Source: Lithospermum erythrorhizon
Lineage: Eukaryota > Streptophyta > Magnoliopsida > Boraginales > Boraginaceae
NCBI GenBank assembly: GCA_019722365.1
Contig: JADFUC010001850.1
Span: 1-64,000, forward strand
Reading direction: 5' to 3'
Length of the DNA stretch: 64,000 bases
The translations under genes and the position numbers were made by a program. The notes beneath the pieces were generated by a model. The model saw nothing but the letters and a program-made list of their open reading frames with translations. It was not told the DNA's origin and made no database searches. Shown here piece after piece: positions 12,293-24,581 of this stretch. The first letter of the stretch is position 1, and each line of letters starts with the position of its first letter.

Positions 12293-12439
12293 CTCGGTGA
12301 GCACGTGAGTGAGGACAAAGCGTCTTTGGAAAGACTCGTGGAGTGGTTTGTAGGGCAGTCCGTGAATCTAATAGCGCGAGCCGGTGTGCGGAGACGGGCG
12401 TGCAGAGAATTAGTTAATGATGGGTGTAACAACTTGAGC

Positions 12440-12545
12440 AGGACTTATAACACATTATAATACAATATAACACATTGTAATACAATATAACACATTATAA
12501 CACATTAACTTAAAATAACACATAATACAGATTTAAAACAACTTA
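12440..12545. repeat. AT-rich minisatellite, core TATAACACATTATAAT
   Basis: Starting near 12448, ATAACACATTATAATACAAT repeats three times, followed by shorter variants. Same core word as at 10525-10690. Confidence 0.75.
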
Positions 12546-12599
12546 TACTCACAGATGTAACTTATATATAACTAAACTGACACATAATGCGGATTATAG

Positions 12600-13260
12600 A
12601 TAGTGCACTTTCATAAAGCATAGTCGGGGTTGACCCGATGCTCGCAGCGAGAAGCAATCTTGGGAGAGGGGAATTATCATTAGGCTCTGCAAGTATGGAA
12701 GAGTGCACTTTCGGCGCGAGGATTGAGGGCCAGCGAGCGGTAACGGCATAGTTCTCGGCTTGATTGTACGATACAGCGGTACTCGCGGCGGTGCATTAAA
12801 AAGGCATGCGCCCGGCTCCTTCCATGGCACCATAATATATCAGTCTTCCCGAAATGCATTAAACAAAATTTGGGTCATTGACCCGTCATTACCATTTGAA
12901 GGAGATAATATTGTTCATATCATGCGAAGCCGCAAACCGTGGAATAAAGATATACAGGGCCGGCTAGTTTAGCGTGTGAATAGCTTCTCGGGGTCATCGT
13001 GCCATACTACGTAGTGCAGCGGATGTCGACCAAAGATCAATGAACTCCCTCTTGGAAAATAGTTCTTGGAAGGGGCTGTCCGGATAAATCGTCATAGTCG
13101 GGTATAGTCCAACCTGAACCAGTCACCAAAGTGAACTCGTCTGGCCAAATTCAACATCGGTTCCCGTTTTGGCCCCGGATGGTTCGTTCAGATGGACCGT
13201 TGTCAACAGCAAATTCACCCGCTTTTTAATGACCACAGAGAGAGTGGGGACTTTGTATGG
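12600..13260 (-). pseudogene. DUF1985-like relic of an Ulp1-associated transposon gene (tentative)
   Basis: Minus-strand translation with frame changes gives, in order, PDEFTLVTGSGWTIPDYDDL, then an LPRTIF piece, then a DIRC piece, then MTP, then KLAGPVYLYSTVCG. The spacing resembles the DUF1985 domain (an eFtLiTGl motif, a lfp/f motif, and a kLAllyfl helix) that occurs in plant transposon proteins carrying Ulp1 peptidases. Stops interrupt every 40-60 residues. Family assignment is from memory of the motif pattern. The gene would run leftward into 9961-11630 across the Cassandra-like insertion. Confidence 0.35.
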
Positions 13261-14480
13261 TAATCTTTCCTAGTTTGAAGAGTAGGTCGATGAGCTTGTA
13301 TTCTTGGCGCGTCAAGATCAAATTTTTCATCCGACAATAGGAATCGGATGTCTTACAAAAAATGACAAAAATGTCTTGTTGTTAACCTTAAGTCTTGCCT
13401 CGCTCCCCGTATTTTTAATTGTGATAAAATATCAAAGTTAATCTAGCAAACAAAGTATCTGGTCCAAAAATCAAAAGCAAAAACAATGCTTACGTACTAT
13501 ATATTTGTTCAGGAAAATGAACATTTTATAAAAATCAAAACAAAAGAAAAACAAAAATGTGCAGCCACTTATTAAATCAAATAAAACCACATGACCAGAA
13601 CTCTTTTGCTAAGTAATGCATTACTCTCCTCGATCCTTGATTTGTTAAACGTTTTCTAAATCGAATTGAACTCTAGTTATCAACTATTCTTAAATAATAT
13701 TTTCAAAATTATAAAAGCGAGGCATTATGAAATTAGTTATACCTAATTATATTAAGTTATCTTTGTGTTTATAAGCGTATGATAATGTGTTATACTAAGT
13801 TATAACATATTATAATGTGTTATCTTGTGTTATAATGTATGTTATCTTGAGTTAAAAACATATTATAATGGTATACTTACTAAGTTACAACAGTTATACA
13901 TCATCAAACGCAAGAAAACTAAAAGATTCAAACTTTTTGTCCAAATAAAACACCAAATATCACAAATAACAACATCAAAACCCGAAAAACTATAAAAGAT
14001 TCAAGCTTTTGTGAAATAAAACACACATAAACGACATCAAAACCCAAATAACACACAACTGACAATAGAGATTATTTGAAGTAATTAACGAAATAATACC
14101 TCGATATGAAATAATCTTAGAAATTAATTTAGAGATTTTAGGAATAAGCTTACGTTATTTTTAAGTTTAGGCTTTTTGGAGTTAATAATATGAAAATTTT
14201 TAGAGAGAAAATGTTAGGTGGGAGAGGGGGGAGGGGGAATTAGCTCTGTAAATGTGAAATAGGCGGGAGTAGCTTAGTTTTTAATGAAATGTGAAATGGG
14301 AAAGTTGTTTAGGGGTAAATTAGATCGACTTCGTAAGCCCGATTTGTGGTATTTGTTAAATAAAAAGATTTGTGTGTGTGAAGCGAATAATAGAGTTAGC
14401 TGTGTGTCTTGAAATTTATAGAGAATGTAAACTTGGTTTTCTGCAATATATTTACTTTAAAAAATACTTTGTTTCTAATT
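13261..14480. other. AT-rich spacer with a minisatellite at 13755-13885
   Basis: No gene seen. TTATACTAAGTTATAACATA, TTATAATGTGTTATC and TGTGTTATAATGTA words (13790-13860) are the reverse complement of the minisatellite core found at 10.5 and 12.4 kb, so the three arrays may derive from one gene or repeat. A G-rich run lies at 14219-14238. Confidence 0.6.
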
Positions 14481-15955
14481 TCTTTGCTTGATATCGTAGA
14501 AGGATGGAATCTTTTGGGGGTCTAAATGAACTCAAATATGAGTGCTTGTTCTTTGGTAAGTGTTGAACAATATATCAAAATTAATGCCCTTAGTAAGAAA
14601 CTCATTTTTCCACTTTGGTGGAATTGTTTTTCTCAGATTTGGATGATACCTTGTACCCTCTGAGCTCTGGTATTAACATGGTATGTTGCAAAAATATTGA
14701 AAGTATGCGTATACTGATCATTGCTCGTTTAGTTAACTTCGATCAAGAAATAATGAGATGAGAATAGCGAATTATCCTGATGATGGGCACAGTGACTTAA
14801 ACTTTCTTGTTCGGTGCTTGTAATTTAGATGTAATAACCCGTGAAAAAAAAAAATTAAATTTTTAGATTCGGCGGTGGGACCGGGGATAGTATAAATAAT
14901 TTCGATGATAATATTATTTAAGTAAATTTTTTAGCGAATACGTTTATAATTTAGTAGTTTTGCCATGGAATATTTTATCTTTGGAATCGGGTTAAGTGGA
15001 GATTTAAGTACGATAGCGGAGAAGTGCTTAGAACCGAGCAGGGCTGAGTTTTTAAATATCTAGCAATGCTTTATCTTGTCATGTCAATAAACTTCATCAT
15101 CATCTTTCTCTTTTGGCGAGATATTACTTCCTCCCACTTAAAAATTTCATTTCCATTTCTCTCTTCGATTGTCGCTCAAACTTCAGATCGGTTGTAGAAT
15201 ATCGTTACCCACGTCATTCTCTTGAGAGTTAAGGTAAAATTTCAAGTCTTTCGAGATATTTCTTGGGTTTTGACTTATAGTTGACTTTAGTTGACTTTTC
15301 CATAATTCAATTTTATGATGAATCTTAGTTGGTTATGGGTTACGTGGCGTATATAAGTCGCTTGGTCGTGATTTAAATGGATTTGAGGATGTTATGGTGG
15401 GTTGACTCTTAGGTTTTAGGTTGACTTTTTGGGTTGATATTTTTCTAAGACTTTAAATGTGTAGGAGGTTATGTTGGGACCTTATAGTATTGTGATATTA
15501 AATTGGTGATTTAAAATTGATTAAAAGGCGGTTAAAGTTGAAAAAGTGTTAATTCAAATTGAGTTATAACGGATATTTCGGAGTATAGGTTGTTAATTAT
15601 GGACCAGCTGATTAATTAGAATGACTTAGAAGTTGAATTATGGCGATAAAGTGATAAGATGGAATTTTAGGGGATCGATTGGGTGGTGTCCGATGGGATT
15701 ATAATTCGATGGTTTATTAGATCATGTTAAATTTGTTTAGAAATGGATTCCCCTAAGAGTTGATTATGTATCTTCTAGAGCACCGGTATAGTAGTAGGTC
15801 TTGATTATACTTTTGGGTGTTGTTTAGCGTTGATCGTGGAAAAGAGCGGAGTTACCTTGATTGTTTTTTAAGAGTTTTCTGATAGCTAAACGGTGAGTAC
15901 TTCTCGCGGGTGTTACTTTGCGTACTTACTTTAAATTTTGTGAACATGTTATTGT

Positions 15956-16085
15956 GATATGATTATGTGAGAATGATATACATGTTATTATGATATGATT
16001 ATGTGAGAATGATATACATGTTGTGTGTTATGATTACGTGAGAATGATATCACGTATAATTGTTATATGATTATGTGATTATATT
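15956..16085. repeat. Tandem repeat, period 35-36 bp, in the solo LTR
   Basis: GATTATGTGAGAATGATATA recurs at 15961 and 15997, with a GATTACGTGAGAATGATATC variant at 16032. The reverse complement of its core is the ATATTATGAG/CATAATC vocabulary of the 29-bp array in the copy at 29906. Confidence 0.8.
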
Positions 16086-16441
16086 ACGTGGCGTTGAAGA
16101 TGCTTGAGGTAAGTAATAAACTTGAACTCAAACTATATTTCGATTTACGTGGCCTTTAATAGAGGCACTTACGATTTGTGGCACTTGTCGGCGCCGATTT
16201 GTGGCCTTGTCGGCACTTATGATTTACACAATGGCGCATTTGGCGATTGTGTTTGACTTACGATTGTGAGATGTTTTAGGCGTGTGCTTGGATATTGTTT
16301 GGGAGTAGAGTATTTGGTTATTGAGAGGTGATGGTTAGAGTTATGTATGACTTGAGGTGACTTAGTGCTCGTGATTTGACTATGTTGGGATGATTAGGGG
16401 TTAGGTGACTCTCGCTATTTGCGAGGATATCTGACGATATG

Positions 16442-16640
16442 TGCCTTATACTTAGTGTATAAGTGCGGTGTGCCTTATACTTAGTGTATAAGAGCGGTGT
16501 GCCTTATCTTGGTGTATAAAATGATTGTCTTGTACTTAGTGTATAGTGCGTGTGCACTTTGTACTTAGTGTATAAGTGCGGTGTGCCTCACTTTGTGTAT
16601 AAGTGCGGTTTTGGCCTTATCTTTGCGGTATAAGTCTTGG
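16442..16640. repeat. Tandem repeat, period 29 bp, in the solo LTR
   Basis: TGCCTTATACTTAGTGTATA followed by AGTGCGG starts at 16442, 16471 and 16500, exactly 29 bp apart, then continues as degenerating units to about 16640. Each unit holds a short inverted pair (CTTATAC and GTATAAG). Confidence 0.85.
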
Positions 16641-17565
16641 GGAGTGATTATTGATTAATTAAATTCACTGCTGGTGAGCGGATAATTTGGCATTAGAGGT
16701 TAGTATCTTGGTAGGAGATATGAGAGATAAGGTTTGATGATTAGAGTTTTAGTAATTTATTAGAATATGTGATTTCTTTCTAGAATTGTCAGATTTGCTA
16801 AAACTTTCTATTATATATCTTCGTGTATTATGTACGAGATTTCACTTGTGGAATGCGTGTTGTATGACCTTTTAGGTAGTCACGGATATATGTATTTAGA
16901 TTCATATTGGCTATTATATTGATTGACTGGATTTCCGTATGGTAAGTTCACCTGTGTTAAGTTTCAACTAGTACTCGCCCGAACTACGCCCCTTTTGCGC
17001 GTTAGGCGGCATTTCATTTGTGCCGGAGTTGACGGTGGCGGTTGAGCGAAGCTGTTTGAGAGTTTTGTTCAGAGTGGCTACAGGTGGGCGTCGGGTGTGA
17101 TCTGGCGGTCTGATTTTGATGTGTTGTCATGCGTTGTTGTGTGTTTCCTTTGAAACTTTAACTTGTATTTGTTATCATTTGTATTGGGGATAAATTATGT
17201 ATCGTCTTTTTGTAACCTTACCGGCATTCTTGTTTGATTTGGGAAACTTAATTGTGATCACATTTTGGATGAAGCAGTGTGTTTTAAAGCGAGTCGTCGT
17301 CGGTTTAATTTGACTTCACAGTGTTCGGGATTTAATGACTCTGCTTTCAGGCGTTGCCCGGGCGGATATCGTTACATTAGAGGGGTGGGAATGATGTTTT
17401 TTAATAAAGAAAATTTATCATAGTGCATCTGATGGTTTTGTTGTTGTACCCTGTTAGAGTACATGTTAGAGCAATTGAAAATTGAAGAAAGTGAAGTTCC
17501 TAGGATGTGCCTTGATCTCTACAGAGAATATGGAACAACAATGGCTGGCCTTAATACATGGAAAT

Positions 17566-19709
17566 AAAATTATAACGATTCGCCCAGTCAAATGCACGCC
17601 CCACGAGGTTAAATATGTCCCGAATCCGGGACACCGAGTCCTGTCGATGGATGACTCAAATTTAAAAAGACACACATCTTGGAAACAACTCGATAAAATA
17701 ATATACAAATGACAAAATATTTTTTAAGAAAAAGATTCGTAGTGGTATTCTTAACCACATAATAGCAACAACATATAACATAACTCTCAGTACAGAAATA
17801 TCAGCCTACAACAAGAATCGACCATGACTACTCTGAGGACAACGAGCTGCAAATTGACAAAATAAGAGGCGTGACATCATTTGCCACCATTCTGCAAGCT
17901 CTAAGCATAAACGCTTAAGTTAAGCCGGAGGCGGAACAACACCACACAATCAACCTAGCAATGAAATTGCAGCCTGCTTGATAGAGGTGTAGGCTGCGAG
18001 AAGCAGTAGATATATATCTCAATAATGAAATTAACCTCGAATGCCTTGATAGTGTACCAAAGTAGATGATATTGCATCCCCGATAGATAAGTGGTACATA
18101 ATATTATTCAACTTAAGATCTTAATATGAAATCATTAGCAATTTCATTATCATTTCGTATGTTCATAAATTCGTCGATGTGAGAACATTCCAAGATGATA
18201 ACATCACATTGTTTGAGAAAAGCGCAATAACACGCGGCGATAAACAAACTGCTACATCGGCGAGAGCGGCGACATCACAGCTCAACAACTAACCAACTCG
18301 GTAACCGCGATCAGCTCGACAATTATATCAACTCAACAACTCAGCGACTCTCTGACTCTATCGGCTTCAACTGACTACATCGGCTTCAGCCTTCGATATA
18401 AGTCCGGTTGCAACTAATGCGGCATGCCTGTCAGCCTCAACTGCGGGGAGAAACTTATGCTGTCGACCAAAAGCTATCACCGAATCGTAGCGAGTGCGAA
18501 GCCGAAAATACCGAGATGATACAACTCGACAAACTAACGCTCAACTCATATAAAACTTCTCTATCTGACTTCAGCGTCACACCAGAAACACTATACAGTA
18601 AAGTAAGATACAATTGCGGCCAACAACTCAACCCACAATGCATATTCAACATATAATTTAACACAAATCACATATATACACATACACATATCCGTAATCA
18701 AGTAGTTAATCAATACCCGTGAGATAGATACTGCATGCCATTCCAAAAGTATAAAACCAGTAGCAATCATGACAAACGGACCTTTCACTGATAACGCCTA
18801 AACAAACATACAAAATTATAATTACTGCTTATAATATACAACAGTAATATCACATTCTCCTTGCATGGTTAATCGTATTTATACTCCCAAAATAACCCAA
18901 CGAAAGTTCTCATTTATAACCTTATTCGAAACAAGATTTATGACTTCCATTTTAATTGGAGTTCAATTACTACTTTCAAAAGCCTAACGATAAAGATATT
19001 AACAACAAATCATCAGCAACCATCTTTAATCTGAAACCCAATTAACTACTCAAACACAAAACTCATTTTATCAAGAACATTCTCACAATCACTAAAAATG
19101 TGACTTCTGCTTTCGAAACAACTATAATAAAAGTCAAAATTTGCTTATATCATATTAAAACCATTTTGAAAAAAAGTCAACAAAAAGTCAATGAAAGTCA
19201 ACTATAATCACTCAACCGTGTTTCAACCCCATCATCGATTATTATCCTCTTATACTATAATCTAAGCTTAAATGGCGATTAATATAGATTTATCAATATC
19301 AAAACTCGAGATTAACTCGATAAAGAAGTCAACATCCTCCAAAATTCATGAGAAATACTCAAGGTTAGAGCTTTGTTGCCTTAAAAGCGTGAGATGACCT
19401 GGAAACTTCAAGAAAATTTTAGGACCCAAAACTGCAGAGATGAGAAGAGAATGGAAGAAAAATTTCAAGGGAAAAATGGGGGAGGGTTCGGCCTTCTTGG
19501 AGAAGAAAAGAAGATGATGATGACCAAATGGATAAAGATGAAATGATACATGGGAGTTTGTGCAAAATATTTCAAGGTTGTGCAAAGGTCTAGATTAGGT
19601 TTTAAGTTTAGTTTTCTCGTCTCGGTTTAACAACACTTAACTTGAACATAAACTTAACCCCAACCCAAATAATATTACAATAATACTAAATGCGGGTTAT
19701 TACAAAAAT
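17566..19709 (-). mobile_element. Family S solo LTR (17571-19704) with AAAAT target duplication
   Basis: Runs from TATAACGATTCGCC at 17571 (canonical TG mutated to TA) to GCGGGTTATTACA ending at 19704. It is flanked by perfect 5-bp AAAAT at 17566-17570 and 19705-19709. At 2134 bp it is non-coding. It is opposite in orientation to the copy at 14830 and lies between exons C and D of the nucleotidase relic. It carries three GTCAA motifs at 19176-19201 (TTGAC on the minus strand). Confidence 0.9.
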
Positions 19710-20564
19710 TGCGCCGCTTTGTGATGCGCTTTCATGATGTTTTTCAATTTGTTTCGTATCGTGATCTTGGTTAAAATCTTACAGAAACTTGGGTATAAAT
19801 TTGATGATGATGAGTTTCATGCTACTGTACATGGGAAATTGCCATATGAAGTGTTGAAGCCTGATCCATTACTAAGGAATCTTTTACTCTCCACACCACA
19901 AAGAAAAATAGTATGTTCAAATCAAATCCATTTTTACTGTTAAATATATACATGTTAACATGTAGTTATGATGCCAACGATGCCTTTTATTCAGGTGTTC
20001 CACGAAGATAATTGATGAAGCGCGTGCAGCTAAAGTCTTTACTAAATTTGAGGTTGGAGGATTGTTTTGAAGGTGTAATAACTGAAACTTTAGATCTCTG
20101 CAAAACTTGGTGCAGAGACCCAGGCAATGCATTCCCCTATATAAGTCATTGCTAACATTGGCGAACAATTTCTCTGCATCTTTATCTGCGGGTAGGGAGT
20201 TCATGGCTGGTGTGCAGTGGGGCCTTATGTGACTAGCGTCCATGCGTAAGAAGAAGCAGTGCGCTAATATGGGAAAGGGTAAATGATCGCGAGCAATCGA
20301 TCAAATCCAGGGCTATTGAAACTGTAGTTCAAGCTTAGGTTTCAATCTTCCATAATTTACAGCCTCTGTTATGGATGATATCTAATCATCTTATCTCAAT
20401 CAGTTAACCACATATGATACAAAAATCATATTTATAAAGGAGCACGAAAGCTCAATAACCACAAAAAGTTCGACTCAATATTCCTTGCGTTATAGTTTAA
20501 GCTGAACTCGAACCTCGTTTTATGTTTGGGAGAATTCAAGTTAACTGTTGGATTACGCTCGAAG

Positions 20565-22676
20565 TGTAATAATCGGCCCAGATTACCGACCGTCTGAGGT
20601 TAGAATCGTCCAAATCACGGACATCGAGTCACCGTATCCGATGGATGACTGATTTTAGATGACCCTTTGTCCTTAAGTAAACCAATAAAACAAGATACAT
20701 ACGAGCGAGCGGTTTTAAGAAAAATGATCCGTCGTGGTATTTCTAACCCGCAGCGCGACCAATATACAACCATACATCAGAGTACAAAATATTAACAACA
20801 TCTCGATGCGAAATCTCGAAATATGACAAAATAGAAATCGAACTACAATAAAATAAAAGGCGAGGATCTATGACACCGTCGACTCACTGAGCAGGCACGA
20901 ACACCTGACGGTCCCAAAAGCATTTGGCAACATCGACTGGCGCAAATGAAATGCCGCCCAAAGTGAATAGGGTGTAAGCTGCGAAGCTTAGTGAATACAT
21001 ATCTAAGAGTGGAAATTTATTATGTAAATATTAATATAAAGTTATTTAAAATTTGTATAATTTATTAGATATGGCTTCATGCTATTGACTCAACCCATAA
21101 TAAAAGAAAATATCATTGGCGAGTTCATTATCATGCTTGCATCATAAAAGTATATCAAAACCGACATTACTATGATCATAAATTCATAGGTCCATCAACT
21201 AAACATGCACATTCTAATACAGAACATCCAACAATGATAATCATGCATTTCAAGAAAGCAGCAGCAACCAATACCCAATTTAGTTCCATATTTCTATCGA
21301 CCAACAATATGGCAGCATCCACGACTAAACAACTAGACCGGATAGTACAACTCGACATAAATCATGACCTCTAAGCGACTTATTCTATGCCACTCCGACC
21401 AACAAAAACACCTAAAATCCAAAATGACCAAAACAGCCCCGGAAATAACTTATCTAACTTCAAACTCAACCTGCGTCTCAAAAGCCTATAAATCCCACCA
21501 AAAACACCACCTGACCTTCTCCAACCAACTAATCATACTCAAGCAGTCAACACAAAAATATATAGATAAACATGCTCGCGAGTATCCACGAAAGTTGACA
21601 CGTTAGGGAAAAACTAATGTCTAGCCCGTGAGATAAATACTCCGTTGGCTAGCAATATTAAGCGCCTCGCCTAATTAGTCAGTGTCTTTCCCAAGCTCAG
21701 CGCTAACCAAAAGCACTCGAGAATTATGATTACTCACTACTACCATGTGCTCATTTTAGAGCAGGTTAACAAGCTACTCTTAAAGTTTCAAGTCGACATT
21801 TAGTTCAACTTCAACCACTTACCAATATGTCAACTTTAGGTGGAAAGATTACTAAGCCGCGTTTAAACGACTAAAAAACAATAAAATTTCAACCACTCCC
21901 AAACAAATTTACCTATTTTCAATCTTATTCCAAAACTCAAATACTACTCACTTTACTCCAACCATTTCAACCTAATCTCTTCCAACAAACATAAACCAAA
22001 ACCACTCCACAACAACTATATTAAGGTTCAATAATATACTTTACAATTATGTGATTTGGAAATAGCCAACATAAAAGTCAACTAACATTCAACATTTCAA
22101 CCCCAAAAATCAATTATTATAATCCTAACCATATATTGAGCAAGCTTAGATGATACTTTATATCATTATAAAGTCTCAAATTCAAACTCAACTCAAGTTA
22201 TAATAGTCAACTATAGCTCAAAATAATTAAAGATTAAAAATCATACCTTTGATAACGTAGATTTAAACAGATTATTGAGCCAGATTCAACAAGATTTCAC
22301 CAAGAAAAATAAAAAATCAAGAAGGACGGTTCACAAAAGAGGAGGAAGTGGGGTCAGGAGTTTTTAATATTTATGAATAGTGATTAGGTGGAAGATATTT
22401 ATAGAATGATGTTAAGTCCCGTTTGGTATGCGGTTTAGTTTCTTCACTTCGTTTAATTAAATTTAATGCAAACGGTCCTAAATACACTCTTATTCTAGTA
22501 ACAAAATACTACTCGGTTTAATTACACAACTCGAACATGTATTTTATTTCTACCTTCGAACTTATATTATCACCCAACCGATATTTTTACTATTCGAACT
22601 ATAAATTTTTACCCATCACTAACGCCAATCACAACGAGTAATATTGGGTATCATATCTATACGAACGGTTATTTCA
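20565..22676 (-). mobile_element. Family S solo LTR
   Basis: Starts TGTAATAATCGGCCCAG at 20565 and ends GAACGGTTATTTCA at 22676. Landmarks match the copy at 17571: a CGGACATCGAGTC-like block, GGATGACT, TTTTAAGAAAAA and GGTATT(T)CTAAC(C) near the left end, and AAAAGTCAACTAAC near 22072. Flanks are CGAAG on the left and a(TGAAG) shifted by one base on the right, so the target duplication is imperfect. No coding capacity. Confidence 0.8.
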
Positions 22677-23560
22677 ATGAAGTATATAAATTTTAGGTTT
22701 CGTCACTTTTCCATTATATTATCATAAAAAATTTGAATTGCTCGATCAACCTTCGTACCTCAACCTTCAATCCAACTCATATTTGTTCGGTTCCTTCGAA
22801 CACAATTTTTGAATAGTACTGTATTATTAATCCAAACGAACCAATAACGATCATAAAAGAGGGTCAATTTTACAATCTCCAAATATACTCAAAGCATCAT
22901 AGAACTGGCAATCAAACTATACCGCAGGTCCTTGCCTTTGTACTCTTTGGTTTTTTTCTCCTCCAACTCTTTCTAAACCTTTGGTTCCTTATCGGGGTCA
23001 GTATCGTGCCCGAACGGATATCGATAGCCTAATCCATTTATACCTTATCAAGTCTAGTAGTTACTTCGAGTATTTTGGATACCAAGCCATTTTTTATTCT
23101 CGAGTCCAACTTGAAATGTCGGGCTTCAATTAGCATGTAATCAATTTTTGCTAAACATCAAGCGGGTAATTGATTTCCGGGTCAACATATACATAAAAAT
23201 ATGTTTTAAGCTGCAAACAAGTGGAGATTTAACCGAACCACTATGATTATCCAGTACATATCATTAATCATAATGACGAGGTCCCTTTAGATTGAGTACC
23301 GACATTTAAAAAAGAAAAAAGAAAAAAAGAGGAAGTGGAAATTTAACCGGTATCTATTAATTGGGATTTATCGAGTGGTGATAACTATGTGGTTGTTTTA
23401 GGTATGGATCAATATTTTCTAATCGATTTAGAATTTATTATCAATAAATGAGTCTGGTTTAATGAGTTAAGTATGGATATATACTAGTACCATATTACCT
23501 CATCCGCAAACAACCCTACCTAACCCCCAAACCGCCAACCCATACTTATATTAGTAACTC
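22677..23560. other. AT-rich spacer, nothing recognised
   Basis: No ORF with family features on either strand. It contains a 27-base purine tract (about 23306-23333). The fragment just right of it begins the triplicated kinase block. Confidence 0.6.
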
Positions 23561-23988
23561 TCTAGCACACAGTTTTTTCAAGGCTGCTTTTGGTGGATCC
23601 GCATTTAACATCCATTGCATCTCATACTCTCTATTATTTATTGCATGTATCGCCCACATGTCATGCTTCTTCTTATATTTGGCTTGGCCGAGAGTCCCTA
23701 AACTATCGCCAGTAATTTCTATGTGGTCCCCGAATACGCATCTTGTCCGGCAACCCCGCATTCTCGTTTGTCTGGTACCCCTTTGAACTATCGTTTTGAA
23801 ACTGAGGACCCCTAGACAATTTTCCACCTTTAAACAGTTAAAATGATTATTTTACCCCTAACACTATACAAAATAATAGGAGGGGCACATCTTAAAATAT
23901 TTTACATAATTAAAATAAGGCTCCATCCATTTCTTCTTTAACACACCCCACCACACCTCCTACTCCTACGTCTCTCCCCTAAATTTTT

Positions 23989-24135
23989 ACCAACAATGGG
24001 AGTTTGATATATTTAAACAAACGCGGCCTTTGAGGTTTATTGGAATAAACGGTTCAAAATTGCCTTGGGTGATGCTCGTGGAATATCCTTTCTTCATCAT
24101 GGTTTTACACCTCACATCATTCATATTATAAATCC
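23989..24135 (+). pseudogene. EMS1-like kinase fragment, copy 1
   Basis: Translates NNGSL with shifts, then FEVYWNKRFKIALGDARGIS, then FLHHGFTPHIIH, and is then replaced by II and a stop. This is the segment just before the HRD catalytic loop of an LRR receptor kinase. The catalytic loop itself is missing. Confidence 0.7.
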
Positions 24136-24581
24136 ATAAACATAAAGAACGGGACAGATTTTCATTGCTCCATTTTTGGTGGGTCCGCATGAGTGGGGCT
24201 GCCCATTACAACTCATTCTTCTTTATTTATTGCATGTAGAATTACCTATCATGTCATGCTTCTTCTTATATATATTTGGTTTTGGCCGCCACCCCCTAAA
24301 CTATCTATTAATTTTCCTAAACGCTTCATCTTGTCTGGCAACTCCTAGTTCTGTTCATGCAGACCCTCTAAACTATCGCTCTTATATAAACAACCCCCAT
24401 GCACTCCACTCCTTCACCTTAAACAGTTAGAATGACTAATTTACCCCTAACACTACACAAAAGAATATGGACACATCTTAAAAAAATTATATAACTAAAA
24501 TAAGCCTCATCCCTTTCTTTTTTAACACACTCCACCCTACCTCTTCTGCAGCCTCCCCCCACCCATCCCCCCCAAATTGTC

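Larger units (their letters stand above)
11634..12410 (+). mobile_element. Cassandra-like TRIM retrotransposon with 5S rRNA-derived LTRs
   Basis: Two direct repeats of about 290 bp (11634 to about 11922, and 12113 to about 12410) begin TGTAAT and share the GATATGATTTGATTGGTACT block, a 5S rRNA-like block, GAGCACGTGAGTGAGGACAA and CCGGTGTGCGG. Between them is about 190 bp of non-coding DNA. It starts near a TATCGAGCGGTTCC motif (11931) resembling the initiator-tRNA-Met primer-binding site TGGTATCAGAGC, and ends in the polypurine tract GTGGGGGGAGG (12101-12111) directly before the second LTR. Small size, no ORF and 5S sequence in the LTR are the defining traits of Cassandra TRIMs. Right boundary and TSD are not clear. 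Confidence 0.85.
14825..17381 (+). mobile_element. Family S solo LTR (14830-17376) with TTAGA target duplication
   Basis: The element starts TGTAATAACCCG at 14830 and ends ATCGTTACA at 17376. It is flanked by identical 5-bp TTAGA at 14825-14829 and 17377-17381. At 2547 bp it has no internal LTR pair, no ORF and no pol motif, so I read it as a solo LTR left by recombination between the two LTRs of a larger element. It sits in intron B of the nucleotidase relic. It contains TTGACTTTAGTTGACTTTT at 15281-15299, a 35-36-bp tandem array and a 29-bp tandem array. Confidence 0.9.
14504..20150 (+). pseudogene. Pyrimidine 5'-nucleotidase-like HAD hydrolase relic, split by two solo LTRs
   Basis: Exon A 14504-14555 (ATG, then ELKYECLFF), donor GTAAG. 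Exon B 14637-14702 continues FDLDDTLYPLSSG, then INMVCCKNIE, donor GTATGC. Exon C 17458-17555 (YMLEQLKIEESEVPRMCLDL, then YREYGTTMAGL). Exon D 19785-19910 (KLGYKFDDDEFHATVHGKLP, then YEVLKPDPLLRNLLLS), donor GTATGT. Exon E from 19995 (VF, shift, DEARAAKV, shift, LEDCFEGVITETLDL). DLDDT (residues 18-22) is HAD motif I, with the nucleophile Asp18. The order matches the plant SDT1/pyrimidine-5'-nucleotidase-like family, which hydrolyses phosphate from nucleotides. Defects: no GT donor after exon C (reads CTTAATACATGG), two frameshifts in exon E, and the C-terminal half (later HAD motifs) is absent. Family S solo LTRs occupy introns B and C. Confidence 0.8.

Noticed and set aside
16442..16640. CRISPR-like array (29-bp regular repeats)
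   Set aside because: The repeats are contiguous with no unique spacers, degenerate along the array, and sit in a plant LTR; ordinary tandem repeat.
14830..17376. MITE or autonomous DNA transposon
   Set aside because: Both ends are TG..CA with 5-bp TSDs, and the terminal inversion is only TGTAA/TTACA. At 2.5 kb with no transposase, a solo LTR fits better.
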